Origin: Rhizobiaceae bacterium
Lineage (GTDB): Bacteria > Pseudomonadota > Alphaproteobacteria > Rhizobiales > Rhizobiaceae
Length of the DNA: 64,000 bases
Direction of reading: 5' to 3'
Assembly: GCA_023953845.1 (NCBI GenBank)
Contig: JAMLJC010000001.1
Coordinates: forward strand, 3,606,501 to 3,670,500
Shown piece after piece: positions 37,021 through 45,800 of this stretch. Numbering within the stretch: the stretch's first letter is position 1; each line of letters starts with the position of its first letter. Under the pieces are notes generated by a model that was given only the letters and a program-made list of their open reading frames with translations, was not told where the DNA came from and did no database searches. A program made the translations under genes and the position numbers.

Positions 37021-37692
37021 TCAGGCGATGTCGCCGGGACCGGCGCCGCGCTTGTCGCCCGTCACCATGGCGCGCGCCAGGTTCTCGTGGTGCCTGAAGG
37101 AGGCTAGGACGACGCCGCCAACATGCAGCGCGGCAAGCAGCAGCATCAGGTTGGCGAGCGTCTCGTGGACCTCCTTCAGCGGTCCCTCGATCTCGCCCCG
37201 CCCGCCGTATTCCCGCTCGTCGCCGTCGTCGTCGGCCCAGGCGAGCGCCACAATTGCGGGCATGGACGGAAGTATCGCCAGACGGGCCTCATCCTCCATG
37301 AGCCAGCCGGTGAAAGCCGTCCCGGACAGCGTGACCAGCAGCGCCACGACCATCGCCGCGCCCGCCGGGTTGTGGCCGAGGTGGCGCCGCTCGCGTCCGC
37401 GGGTCATGTCCCCGAGATAGGCCAGCGTCTCGCGGGGGCCTTTCAGGAACTGGGCGAAGCGCGCGTAGCGACTGCCGATGAGGCCCCAGACCAGCCGGAA
37501 GGCCACAAGTCCGGCGACGGTATAGCCTGCGACCTCGTGGACAGGTTGCAGCTCGTCCGCAGTCAGCCATGCGGTCGCGAAGGCCGCGACCAGACCCCAA
37601 TGGAAAACCCGGACCAGCGGATCCCAGACACGGACCTTGCTGCTCGGCGCCGTGTTCATCTCTGGCGCCTGGTGTGAGATTGCGTCAGTCAT
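37021..37692 (-). CDS. cytochrome b561 family protein
   Basis: A 223-residue membrane cytochrome with four helices. VWDPLVRVFHWGLVAAFA has the first heme His, QPVHEVAGYTVAGLVAFRLVWG the second, HLGHNPAGAAMVVALL begins helix three, and VHETLANLMLLLAALHVGGV supplies two more. A periplasmic loop with acidic DDDGDE separates helices three and four. Such proteins pass electrons between the quinone pool and periplasmic acceptors. It overlaps the PepSY gene by 8 bp and is the last gene of that unit, ending before a terminator. Confidence 0.9.
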   Translation of the reverse strand: MTDAISHQAPEMNTAPSSKVRVWDPLVRVFHWGLVAAFATAWLTADELQPVHEVAGYTVAGLVAFRLVWGLIGSRYARFAQFLKGPRETLAYLGDMTRGRERRHLGHNPAGAAMVVALLVTLSGTAFTGWLMEDEARLAILPSMPAIVALAWADDDGDEREYGGRGEIEGPLKEVHETLANLMLLLAALHVGGVVLASFRHHENLARAMVTGDKRGAGPGDIA

Positions 37693-38005
37693 CGTCGCCT
37701 GCTTCGCGATCCCGGCGGGGGCGATCGCCGTCGTCCTTGTCCTCGTATTCGAACTCGATCACCTGGAGCGTCGCCGGATGAACGGTCACCTCGATCCGGC
37801 GCCCCTCGGCGTCGCGGCCGTCGATTTCGTAGCAGCCGTCGTCGATCTTGATCCGGCGCACCGTCCAGCCGTTCTCCTCGGCCAGCCGGGCGACGGCGTC
37901 GCGCGGCTGCCAGTCGGCCATCGGCACGAAGCAGTCGTCGTCCGCCAGCGCGGCACCGGCCGGAAAGACCGCGAGAAAGCCGAGAATTGTCAATGTCTTC
38001 TTCAT
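37685..38005 (-). CDS. small exported PepSY-domain protein
   Basis: A 106-residue protein: signal peptide (MKKTLTILGFLAVFPAGAAL, cleavage near ALA), then a single PepSY-type domain (MADWQPRDAVARLAEENGW, VRRIKIDDGCYEIDGRDAEG, IEVTVHPATLQVIEFE) and an Asp/Arg-rich tail. Two Cys may form a disulfide. It is the first gene of the b561 operon and divergent from the response regulator, with two copies of the putative regulator site between them. PepSY domains often modulate partner enzymes or bind metals; the partner here is probably the b561 protein. Confidence 0.85.
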   Translation of the reverse strand: MKKTLTILGFLAVFPAGAALADDDCFVPMADWQPRDAVARLAEENGWTVRRIKIDDGCYEIDGRDAEGRRIEVTVHPATLQVIEFEYEDKDDGDRPRRDREAGDDD

Positions 38006-38055
38006 GGGCCAAACTCCTCGCTGCGGCCATCTTGACGAAATTCATGCGCGGCGAA

Positions 38056-38107
38056 GCTGACGGCAGCCTGAAGGGACGCAGCCACCCGCTTCAGCTTCTT
38101 GTCAGCC
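38056..38107. promoter_or_regulatory. two putative response-regulator sites in the divergent promoter
   Basis: The 144-bp spacer between the PepSY and response-regulator genes holds CGCTTCAGCTTCTTGTCAG (38087-38105) and, on the other strand, CCTTCAGGCTGCCGTCAGC (38074-38056). Both resemble the site at 36911-36930. The opposed copies suit control of both flanking operons, including autoregulation. Confidence 0.5.
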
Positions 38108-38149
38108 AGACGGATCATGGAGGGTCATCGGAAGAGGACGGGGACGAGG

Positions 38150-38809
38150 ATGCGCATCCTGCTGATCGAGGACGACACGGTGCTTGGCGCGGCGGTGCGC
38201 GACCAGATCACGGCCGATGGGCAGTCGGTCGATTGGGTGATGCGCCTCGATGCGGCCGGCGGCGCTGCGAAATCCACGTCTTACGACCTGATCCTGCTCG
38301 ACCTGATGCTGCCGGACGGTCGCGGGATCGGGTTCCTCAAAGGCTTGCGCGCGCAGGGCGACGTGACGCCGGTCATCATCCTGACCGCGCTCGACCAGGT
38401 GTCGGACCGGATCGAGGGGCTGAACGCGGGCGCCGACGATTATCTCGTGAAGCCCTTCGATCTCGCTGAGTTGTCCGCGCGGATCGGGTCTGTCGCTCGA
38501 CGCTACAGCGGCAACCCGAACCCCATCGTCACCCACGGGCCGCTGGAAATCGATCTTGCCGCCCGCAGCGTTCACCGCGACGGCAAGCCGGTGCAACTGA
38601 CCGCAAGGGAATGGGCGCTGTTCGAAGCCTTTCTCGCGCGCCCCGGTCAGCTGCTGTCAAAGGCACAGCTGGAGGAGAAGCTTTACGCCTTCGACGCGGA
38701 GGTGGAGAGCAACACCATCGAGGTCCATGTGAGCCGCCTGCGCAAGAAGCTCGGGGCTTCGGTCATCGAGACCGAGCGCGGCATGGGCTACAGGCTCGGC
38801 AAATCATGA
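38150..38809 (+). CDS. OmpR-family response regulator
   Basis: A 219-residue regulator. The receiver domain (1-115) has the acidic pair in IEDD, phosphoacceptor Asp in DLILLDLMLPDGRG, Thr in ILTALD and Lys in YLVKPFDLAEL. The winged-helix effector (about 125-219) reads LTAREWALFEAFLARPGQLL and SNTIEVHVSRLRKKLG, of the QseB/PmrA type. Its stop overlaps the sensor-kinase start (ATGA). It probably controls the PepSY-b561 and poly-Asp/DUF2271/ApbE operons through the repeated motif nearby. Confidence 0.93.
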   Translation: MRILLIEDDTVLGAAVRDQITADGQSVDWVMRLDAAGGAAKSTSYDLILLDLMLPDGRGIGFLKGLRAQGDVTPVIILTALDQVSDRIEGLNAGADDYLVKPFDLAELSARIGSVARRYSGNPNPIVTHGPLEIDLAARSVHRDGKPVQLTAREWALFEAFLARPGQLLSKAQLEEKLYAFDAEVESNTIEVHVSRLRKKLGASVIETERGMGYRLGKS

Positions 38810-40164
38810 GATGGCCCGCGAGCCTTCAGGGCCGACTCGGCCTGTCGCTCGGCCTGGCGCTGACGGTGCTGTGGCTGCTCGCTGCGACGGTGACGGCCGT
38901 AATCGTCCGGGGCGAGCTGGACGAGGTCTTTGACAGCGCCCTGCAGGAGACAGCGGAACGCATCCTCCCGCTGGCGGTGACCGATATCGTGGGCCGCGAA
39001 GATCAGGGCGTGACGCAGCGGCTCGCGCCCATCCGGGAGCACGACGAGTTCTTCACCTACCTCGTGCGCGATGGCGAGGGGCGCATCCTGCTGCAATCTC
39101 ATGCGGCCGACCCTGCCGTGTTCCCGCCTTGGGACGGACCCGGTTTCCGTCAGACCGCCACCCACCGGTTCTACAGCGATGCAGCGCTTCAGGACACGAT
39201 CCGGATCACCGTGGCCGAGCCGCTGGCCCATCGCGCGTCGGTTGCGCGGGAGATCCAGATGGGCCTCGGCCTGCCGCTGCTCATCGTGCTGCCGATCGCG
39301 CTGGTGGCGATCATTCTTGCCGTTCGCTTCAGCCTCGATCCGCTGCGTCGGTTCCGTGCTCGGCTGGAGGCGCGCGGCGCCCGCGACCTGTCGGAGGTTC
39401 CTGCCAGCGATCTGCCGACGGAGATTGGTCCACTGGCCAAGACGCTCAACGGCCTTCTGGCCCGCTTGCGCGCGGCGTTCGAGGCCGAGCGCAGTTTTGC
39501 CGCGAACGCGGCCCACGAGTTGAGAACGCCGCTGGCCGGAGCAATCGCTCAGGCGCAGCGGCTGAGGGCGGAGACGCACGAGCCGGCCACCGAAGTGCGT
39601 GCCGCCGAAATTGAGGCGACGCTCAAGCGCCTGACCCGGCTTTCCGAACGCCTCATGCAGCTTGCGCGGGCCGAAGGCGGGCGGCTGCGGATGGACCGGA
39701 GCGCCGACCTGAGGGCGGTCGCCCGTGTGGTGGTGGACGATCTCGGACGCGCGACCGCGCCTGGCCGCATTGGGCTCACTCTTCCCGACGCGGCTGTCCA
39801 GTCGGACATCGACCCCGATGCCTTCGCCATCCTGTGCCGGAACCTTGTGGAGAACGCCCTCCGTCACGGGGCGGAGAATCTGGCAGTCGAGGTGACGCTG
39901 ACGGCGGACGGCCGCCTCGTTGTCGCTAACGATGGTCCCGTGGTGCCGCGCGAGATGCTCGACCGCCTGACGGCACGTTTCGAACGGGCGAACGCAAGCA
40001 CCGATGGCAGCGGGCTTGGCCTCGCCATCGTCGCCGCCATCGCCAACCGGATCGGAAGCTCGCTCGTTCTGAAATCGCCGCGACCTGGCGCAACCTCCGG
40101 CTTAGAGGCATCACTCATCTTGCCGACCGATAGCCCCAGGTTCGGCGCCGGGCGCGACGCGTAA
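38806..40164 (+). CDS. sensor histidine kinase of the adjacent two-component system
   Basis: A 452-residue kinase. TM1 (about 10-34, LGLSLGLALTVLWLLAATVT), a periplasmic sensor of ~120 residues, TM2 (about 155-175, LPLLIVLPIALVAIILAV), a short HAMP-like segment, then the dimerisation helix with phospho-acceptor His in SFAANAAHELRTPLAG. N box in RNLVENALRHG, G boxes in VVANDGPV and DGSGLGLAIVAA. The architecture matches QseC/PmrB-type kinases that sense metals or envelope stress. Its stop is only 21 bp from the tail-to-tail prophage lysis gene, so a junction lies here. Confidence 0.92.
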   Translation: MRWPASLQGRLGLSLGLALTVLWLLAATVTAVIVRGELDEVFDSALQETAERILPLAVTDIVGREDQGVTQRLAPIREHDEFFTYLVRDGEGRILLQSHAADPAVFPPWDGPGFRQTATHRFYSDAALQDTIRITVAEPLAHRASVAREIQMGLGLPLLIVLPIALVAIILAVRFSLDPLRRFRARLEARGARDLSEVPASDLPTEIGPLAKTLNGLLARLRAAFEAERSFAANAAHELRTPLAGAIAQAQRLRAETHEPATEVRAAEIEATLKRLTRLSERLMQLARAEGGRLRMDRSADLRAVARVVVDDLGRATAPGRIGLTLPDAAVQSDIDPDAFAILCRNLVENALRHGAENLAVEVTLTADGRLVVANDGPVVPREMLDRLTARFERANASTDGSGLGLAIVAAIANRIGSSLVLKSPRPGATSGLEASLILPTDSPRFGAGRDA

Positions 40165-40185
40165 TCCGCGACAAGTGCCGGAGGA

Positions 40186-40434
40186 TCAGCACACCCGCGC
40201 CTGTTCCCGCAACACCGCATAGTCGCTCATCATCTCTGCGATCGCCGAGCCCTCCGGCAGGAGGTCCAGCTCCCCTGCCGCTCGCGCCTGGAACTTCCTA
40301 CTGTACTCGACGACCGGCGGACACGCCCCTGGCCCGCTACCGTCAGAACCGACCGTCGCGCAGCCGCTCAGCCAGATCGTCGCGAGAACGAGGACGGCGC
40401 GCCGCTGCCTCGAGCATTCGCTTTTGGGCGTCAT
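40186..40434 (-). CDS. phage outer-membrane spanin subunit (Rz1-like lipoprotein)
   Basis: An 82-residue protein with a lipoprotein signal (AVLVLATIWLSGC, lipobox LSGC) and a mature part that starts Gly/Pro-rich (GSGPGACPPVVEYS). It overlaps the 3' half of the inner-membrane spanin gene in a different frame, the nested arrangement typical of Rz/Rz1 pairs. It would link with the i-spanin to fuse inner and outer membranes at lysis. It is the last gene of the late operon. Confidence 0.75.
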   Translation of the reverse strand: MTPKSECSRQRRAVLVLATIWLSGCATVGSDGSGPGACPPVVEYSRKFQARAAGELDLLPEGSAIAEMMSDYAVLREQARVC

Positions 40435-40600
40435 AGGTTTTCTCCATGGTTTCGAGCTGCTCGGTCAGTCGGCCGGCGCGCTCGCCGGAGCGGCGCAGGG
40501 AAAGCAGGAACAGCAGGATCGCGAGTGCGATGACGCCGTAGCGGAGCCCAATGCGCGCCCATGCCGATCCGGCGCTCCCGGTGAGCAGCCCGGCGATCAC
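40343..40600 (-). CDS. phage inner-membrane spanin subunit (Rz-like)
   Basis: An 85-residue protein with one membrane helix (LRYGVIALAILLFLLSL) followed by a charged, probably coiled-coil periplasmic part (GRLTEQLETMEKTYDAQKRM). The start is GTG, overlapping the endolysin stop by 4 bp (GTGA). The o-spanin frame is embedded in its 3' part. This order, endolysin then i-spanin/o-spanin, is the classical lysis cassette. Confidence 0.75.
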   Translation of the reverse strand: MIAGLLTGSAGSAWARIGLRYGVIALAILLFLLSLRRSGERAGRLTEQLETMEKTYDAQKRMLEAAARRPRSRDDLAERLRDGRF

Positions 40601-41271
40601 CGTCGCCCCCTCTTCCAGTCGTCGAGCCGGGCGTAGATCGTGACCGCGATACCGCCGAGAGCCACGGCGATGAACACCCAGCGCAGGGTATCGAGATACG
40701 GCACAAGCGGCAGGATTGCGGATTGGGTCTCGGCGAGGACGCTCTGCGCCACCTCGACCCCAGCTGCGCCCAGCGTCGCCACGCCTGCCGCACCACCCGC
40801 CTTCATGGTGCGGCTCTCGGCCAGCACTTCGCGCGCTGGAGGGGCTTCTTCGGCGAAGGCGGTCGCCCGGACCGGGAACCGCTCGCCCCACTGCCGTGCG
40901 GGCCCGAGATCGACATGGATGAACCCCGAGCGCGGATAGAACCCGAAGCCGAGGAACCCGACCTCCCGCGCCGCGGCCTCGAACGCCACCGGGTCGTGGT
41001 TCGCCATGGCGATGTCAAAGGCGGCGCCGTCGAGGTGCTTGGAGCGGGTCGCGCCGCCCATGGCGCGGTTGTGCTCGGGGCTGCGATAGGCGGAGCGGAC
41101 GATCATCGGTTTGCCCAGCCGGTCGCGCAGCGCCTGCAGCTTGTCGAGCGCCGGTTCGTTGATGAGCAGCTTGCCGGTGCCCCGGCAAGCGATCTCGGCC
41201 GGGCTGAAGTTCGGCCAAGGCCAAGTGCTTTCAGGCACATCGCGCCAATGGCGGTGGAAGGTCGTCGTCAT
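40597..41271 (-). CDS. M15-family peptidase endolysin with C-terminal membrane region
   Basis: A 224-residue protein. Residues 15-125 form a peptidase M15-type (D-Ala-D-Ala carboxypeptidase-like) domain: NFSPAEIACRGTGKLLIN, VRSAYRSPEHNRAMGG, SKHLDGAAFDIAM (His79, Asp86) and GFIHVDLGPARQWG (His119) give the zinc ligands. After a linker, a Gly/Ala-rich segment and the hydrophobic stretch LRWVFIAVALGGIAVTIYA (about 190-213) form one or two membrane helices. No separate canonical holin is seen, so this region may help release or anchor the enzyme. GGAGG precedes the ATG. Confidence 0.85.
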   Translation of the reverse strand: MTTTFHRHWRDVPESTWPWPNFSPAEIACRGTGKLLINEPALDKLQALRDRLGKPMIVRSAYRSPEHNRAMGGATRSKHLDGAAFDIAMANHDPVAFEAAAREVGFLGFGFYPRSGFIHVDLGPARQWGERFPVRATAFAEEAPPAREVLAESRTMKAGGAAGVATLGAAGVEVAQSVLAETQSAILPLVPYLDTLRWVFIAVALGGIAVTIYARLDDWKRGRR

Positions 41272-41330
41272 GGGGGTCCTCCGAAAACGAGTTTCCGGCC
41301 CCTCGCTGGGGCTCGGTGCGTTCGCCGCTC

Positions 41331-41372
41331 GGGAAGGTCCACCGGACCTTCCCGTCTGCCTGTCAGGCAGAC
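41331..41372. repeat. two adjacent hairpins in the phage late operon
   Basis: GGGAAGGTCC-ACC-GGACCTTCCC (41331-41353) is followed directly by GTCTGCCTG-T-CAGGCAGAC (41354-41372), both perfect inverted repeats, in the 162-bp gap between the DUF6127 and endolysin genes. A third GC-rich hairpin (CCCGCCTCGAGGGCGGG) lies close by. No T-run follows, so they may adjust expression of the lysis genes rather than terminate. Confidence 0.6.
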
Positions 41373-41433
41373 CACGGCTCACCCCGCCTCGAGGGCGGGT
41401 CATTGCGGGCTGATGAATGGGGATGGGGCGCGG

Positions 41434-41721
41434 TTACGGGCTGCCGCCGAAGATCTTGAGCTTGATGGCGATGCCCGCGAGCAGCGCCAGCATGACGCCG
41501 GTGGTGATCATGCGGACGGCGGTCTGCATGGCGGTGCGGCGCACCAGCCGGATGCAGTCGACCAGGGAGCGCAGATCGCGGATGTCGAGCGCGGCTTCGT
41601 CACCGTCGAGGCCGACATCGGCGAGCGCACGCTTCGCGCCTTCCTCGGCCGCCCGGGTCAGGATCGCCTCGAACTCGGCGTCGGGCATGCGCACGAAACC
41701 CTCGGATCGGGGTGGGTTCAT
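41434..41721 (-). CDS. DUF6127 family phage protein with one membrane helix
   Basis: A 95-residue protein. The N-terminal half is acidic and helical (PDAEFEAILTRAAEEGAKRA), followed by a basic patch and a C-terminal helix (ITTGVMLALLAGIAIKLKIF). Position between the tail fibre and endolysin, with a single membrane segment, makes a holin or anti-holin role possible. A degraded copy of its C-terminus is present at 26.73 kb. Confidence 0.75.
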   Translation of the reverse strand: MNPPRSEGFVRMPDAEFEAILTRAAEEGAKRALADVGLDGDEAALDIRDLRSLVDCIRLVRRTAMQTAVRMITTGVMLALLAGIAIKLKIFGGSP

Positions 41722-41741
41722 CGGGATCCTCCTTCCGCCGG

Positions 41742-42818
41742 TCAGCCGATCTTGCAGCCCCAGAAGGAGGTGTGATCGGCGGCGAAGTAGCCGTCCGCGA
41801 CCCGGAAATACCCCTGCATTTCGACGGTATCGCCTGCCGTCAGCGGGACCATGGTCTGCAGCCAGATCGCGGTGGCGAGCGAGACGTGGGTGGCGGAGAT
41901 CTCCCCGAAGGAGCCGCGGATTTCGGTTGTGCCGTTCAGAACGAGCCGCCCCCGCATACGCGCGGTCGTGCTGGAATTGACCTTGTAGAGCAGCGTGGCG
42001 CCGAAGAGGTAGGTCCCGTCCACGGGCGCCACGAAGTGGTTATTCGCGGCGTCGAACGCGCCTTGGTCGTTGTAGTCGGTGTTGTTTAGGCCAATCTTCG
42101 TCCAAGCCCCCACTCCAACATAGTTGTCGTAGTTGGTGTAAGCCTTGAAGCGCGGCAGCCGGGGCTGATCGACGACGCCGGTGGCGTTGTCGACGCTCAG
42201 CCCGTCGAAGAAGGTGCTGCCGTCAGCAGAGACCGCGAGCCGAAAGCGGTCGGAGCCGAACAGCCCAACCAGCGCCTTGGTCACGAAGCCGGTCTGCAGG
42301 GTCAGCCCGAGATCGTCTGCGGCGGCCTCCTTGTTCATGGTGTAGAACAGATCGCCGGTGCCGCCCTCGGCCACGGTTTTCGCCGTCCAGAGCGCGGCGT
42401 TCAGCTTGGCCGAGAACGGGTTCGAGGCATCCGCTGTCGTGCCGACACCCAGCAGCGCCATGTTTTGCAGCGCCGCGGGCGTGGTGCCGATCCAGCTCGC
42501 GCCGTCATAAACGAGCAGCAGACCTTCGTCCTCGACCCATGCCCGCCAGCCGTTGCGGGGCGGCAGGCGAAGCCAGGCGCCGTCGGTCCAAAGCGCGACG
42601 TTCAGGTCCCAGCCGGCCCAGTCGCCCGTCGCGCCCGAGCCGACGATGTAGCGGTCGCCATCCGTGGGAGAACCGGGCGGCGCCGTCAGATCCCGGTCCA
42701 GGACGGAGAGCTGGACGAGCCCGTCGAGGAACCGCAGCGCCTCGTTGTGGGTGACGTGCTTCTGGGCCTGCGCGGCCAGGATGTACGGCAGCAGGAGATG
42801 GGTCGTGGCGTCGGACAT
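41742..42818 (-). CDS. DUF2793 phage tail fibre with C1q/TNF-like C-terminal domain
   Basis: A 358-residue fibre. The N-terminus is the DUF2793 attachment domain (LLPYILAAQAQKHVTHNEAL, LDGLVQLSVLDRDLTAPPGS, GAWLRLPPRNGWRAWVEDEG). The middle (NKEAAADDLGLTLQTGF, FGSDRFRLAVSADG) is shared with the remnant at 27.2 kb. The end (NNHFVAPVDGTYLFGATLLY, MVPLTAGDTVEMQGYF) resembles C1q-like trimeric jelly rolls and would be the receptor-binding tip. It lies directly after the megatron gene in the late operon. Confidence 0.85.
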   Translation of the reverse strand: MSDATTHLLLPYILAAQAQKHVTHNEALRFLDGLVQLSVLDRDLTAPPGSPTDGDRYIVGSGATGDWAGWDLNVALWTDGAWLRLPPRNGWRAWVEDEGLLLVYDGASWIGTTPAALQNMALLGVGTTADASNPFSAKLNAALWTAKTVAEGGTGDLFYTMNKEAAADDLGLTLQTGFVTKALVGLFGSDRFRLAVSADGSTFFDGLSVDNATGVVDQPRLPRFKAYTNYDNYVGVGAWTKIGLNNTDYNDQGAFDAANNHFVAPVDGTYLFGATLLYKVNSSTTARMRGRLVLNGTTEIRGSFGEISATHVSLATAIWLQTMVPLTAGDTVEMQGYFRVADGYFAADHTSFWGCKIG

Positions 42819-42827
42819 GAGATGGCC

Positions 42828-45800
42828 TCAGATCGTGAGCGTGACGGTCTTGGGCGCGCCCCGCCCCACGAGGGCGGAGAGCTGGGAGATGCGGATATCG
42901 AGCGTGCCGCCGGGGCCGAGCGGTGCGCCCAAATCGGCGCTCTGCTGGGCGGCGGTGTAGATGGCGCTGGTGGTGGTCGCGCTCAGCACCCGCTTCACGG
43001 CGGCGCCGTCGAGGATCTCGACCTCGTAGGCTTCGAGTTCTTCCGCCAGCGGCACCTCCAGCCCGCCCCAGCTGTCGGCCGTGAGCGACCGGGACCGGCG
43101 TGTCCAGCGGATAGTCAGATCGCCGGGAACGCGTGGCGTGCGCCACGGCTGCTCGACATGGGCGACCGAGAACGGCCGCAGCCCGACGCCCTCAGGCGTG
43201 AAGGCCTGCACCACATAGGTCTCGTCGCTGACCGGACGGCTCGCCGGGCCGATGCGCCAGTTCCACGGAAGGGCGAGATCGGCCTCCGCGATCGGCAGCG
43301 ACGCGAGGCTGTCGTCCAGCACGACTACGCGGGCGCCAGCGGGCGCCGGGTTGCCCATCGCACCCTCGGTGCCGCGCTGGCCGCGCAGGAGCCGGGTCAG
43401 CCGATACCGGCCGGGCGCGAGCAGCTCCGCCGCGCCCGCCTGCACGATCTCCCAAACGCCTGGCGCGCTCTCGATGGCCAGCGCGTTCGCACCGCCGAAG
43501 AGCGTCAGGTCGGTGACGCTTTCCAGCGTTCCGGTCAGCAGATCGACCACCAGCGCATTGCCGAGGTCGAAGCGCGAGGTGGGGCCCGCGAAGAAATCCG
43601 AGACCAGCGTCCCGATCCGGGTACGACTGCCGAACGTGGTCAGCAGCTCGAACCCATCGGTCGAAGGGCTGCGGAACACCGCCATCTCGCCCGGCCAGGG
43701 CACCGCGTGCGCGGCGACCAGCGGTCGATGCGCGGGCTGGTCCTCGGTCAGCTGCGGCAGGTCCATCAGCACCGCGTCCGGCGCGCCGAACACGACCGCC
43801 CGCGTCAGCGACGCCGCACGCGGATCGCCGGGCGGCAGGTCGTAGGTCGCGCGGTCCTGGCGGACCGCGTCGATGCCGCGCGCCTCGGCGTCGGCGATGG
43901 AGATGAGCCGCAGATCGACCAGCCGCCCGTCATGCTCAAGTCGGATCGCATCAGCCGGATCGAGCGCGAGCCGCGAGGGCGGCAGACGGAACGCCGCCAT
44001 CTCCCGGCCCACCCACGCCTCCATCAGCGCGCGGCGGCAGCGCCGCTCGGCCTCCTCGGGCGGCACCGCCATTGGAAAGCTCTCCGAGGCGATCCGGGTC
44101 GTGTCCACGGTGATGCGCCGCGCCTCGACGAGGGCCGCGTCGTAATCCTCGTCGGCACGGGCGACCTGCCACTTCAACGCCTGCGGCAGCTCCGTCTCCT
44201 GGCCCCGCGTGAGCTCCAGCACGTCGCCCTCGCGAGGGGCCACAAGGTCCTCGGCAGCGAGGGTGGCGACGGAGGCCCGGCCGCGCAGGACGAAGCGGAT
44301 CACGCCCTCGGTCTCCACCGCGTCGAAGCCGAAGTGGCGCGACAGCGTGGTGATCGAGGCCCGCGGGCTTTCGAGCGCCGTGATGGCGTAGCCCTCGACC
44401 GCGCCCCAGAGGCCAGTGACGTCTATCCGTTGCTCGGGAAGCCCGGCGCGCAGGCAGAGATGCCGGACCAGCGCCGCAAGCGACACCGCGCCGAGCCGCC
44501 CCGTCAGCCAGTGGCCGAGCCGCCAGTTCGCCCCGTCCGTCCAGACATCGGTCAGCGCCGGAAAGAACGGATAGGGCCGCGCGTCCCATGTCCAGGCGGC
44601 GCATTCGGGGACGAGCACCATCCGGCCGCCGTAGACCGAGGACAGCGGGTTGTTCCGAGCCTCGCCCCACCAGAGATACGTCGCCTCGAGATAGGCGCGC
44701 TGGATCGCGTCGTCACGCCAGCCCCGCGAGAAATGCGGCGTGAAGCTCTCCGAGGACTTCGGATCAAAGAAGACGTTGGGCTGGTTGGTGCCTCGGTCGA
44801 TGGCGGGACAGCCGAGCTCGGTGAACCAGATCGGCTTCGACTGCGGCGCCCATGCCGTCGGCGCGCCGCTCTCCACCCCGCCCGGGCGGTCGTAATGCGG
44901 GTTCGCCCACCAGGCCCGCAGATCCTTGTAGCGGAACACCCATGCCTTGCCTGCGGCGCCATCCGTGATCGGGGTGCGGGCTTGCGCGCTTCGGTCGGCC
45001 GCGCTGGCATAGAACCAGTCGAAGCCTTCGCCGCCCGCGATGTTGCCCTGCAGATAGGCGCGGTCGTAGATCGCGGGCCAGCCCTCGGCCGCGTCCGCAT
45101 GCTCGAACCCATCGCGCCAGTCCGACAGCGGCATGTAGTTGTCGATCCCGATGAAATCGATCTCCGGATCGGCCCAGAGCGGATCGAGGTGGAAGAACAC
45201 GTCGCCGCTGCCATCGCCCGGCTGGTGCCCGAAATACTCCGACCAGTCGGCGGCATAGCCGATCTTCGTCCCGGCCCCGAGGATCGAGCGCACATCCGCG
45301 AGCAGGTCCCGGTAGGCCTGCACCGCCGGATAGGTGCTGACGCCCGAGCGGATCGTGGTCAGCCCCGGCATCTCGGTCCCGATCAGGAACGCATGGACCC
45401 CGCCCACCGCCGCGCAGAGATGGGCGTAGTGCAGCACCATGCGCCGCAGGCCCCAGTCGCCGGGCGTGCCGGTCCACGAAACCGACTGACCGGTGACACT
45501 GAAGCTCGCGGGCGTCGCCGCGCCGAACAGCGCCGCGACCTGGCTTGCGGCCGTGGCGGTCTTGTCCACGGTCCCGGCGAACCCCGCCGCGGGAGAACAG
45601 GTAATCCGCCCCCGCCACGGGAACGCCGGCTGGCCGATCGCGGCGGCGTTGTCGGAATAGGGGTTCGGCAGCGTGTTGCCGGGCGGCACGTCCATCAGGA
45701 TGAACGGATAGAAGGTCACCCTCAGCCCGCGCGCCTTCATCTCCTGGATCGCCTGCACCACCGCGAAGTCGGACGGCGTGCCGCCATAGACCGGGCGATC

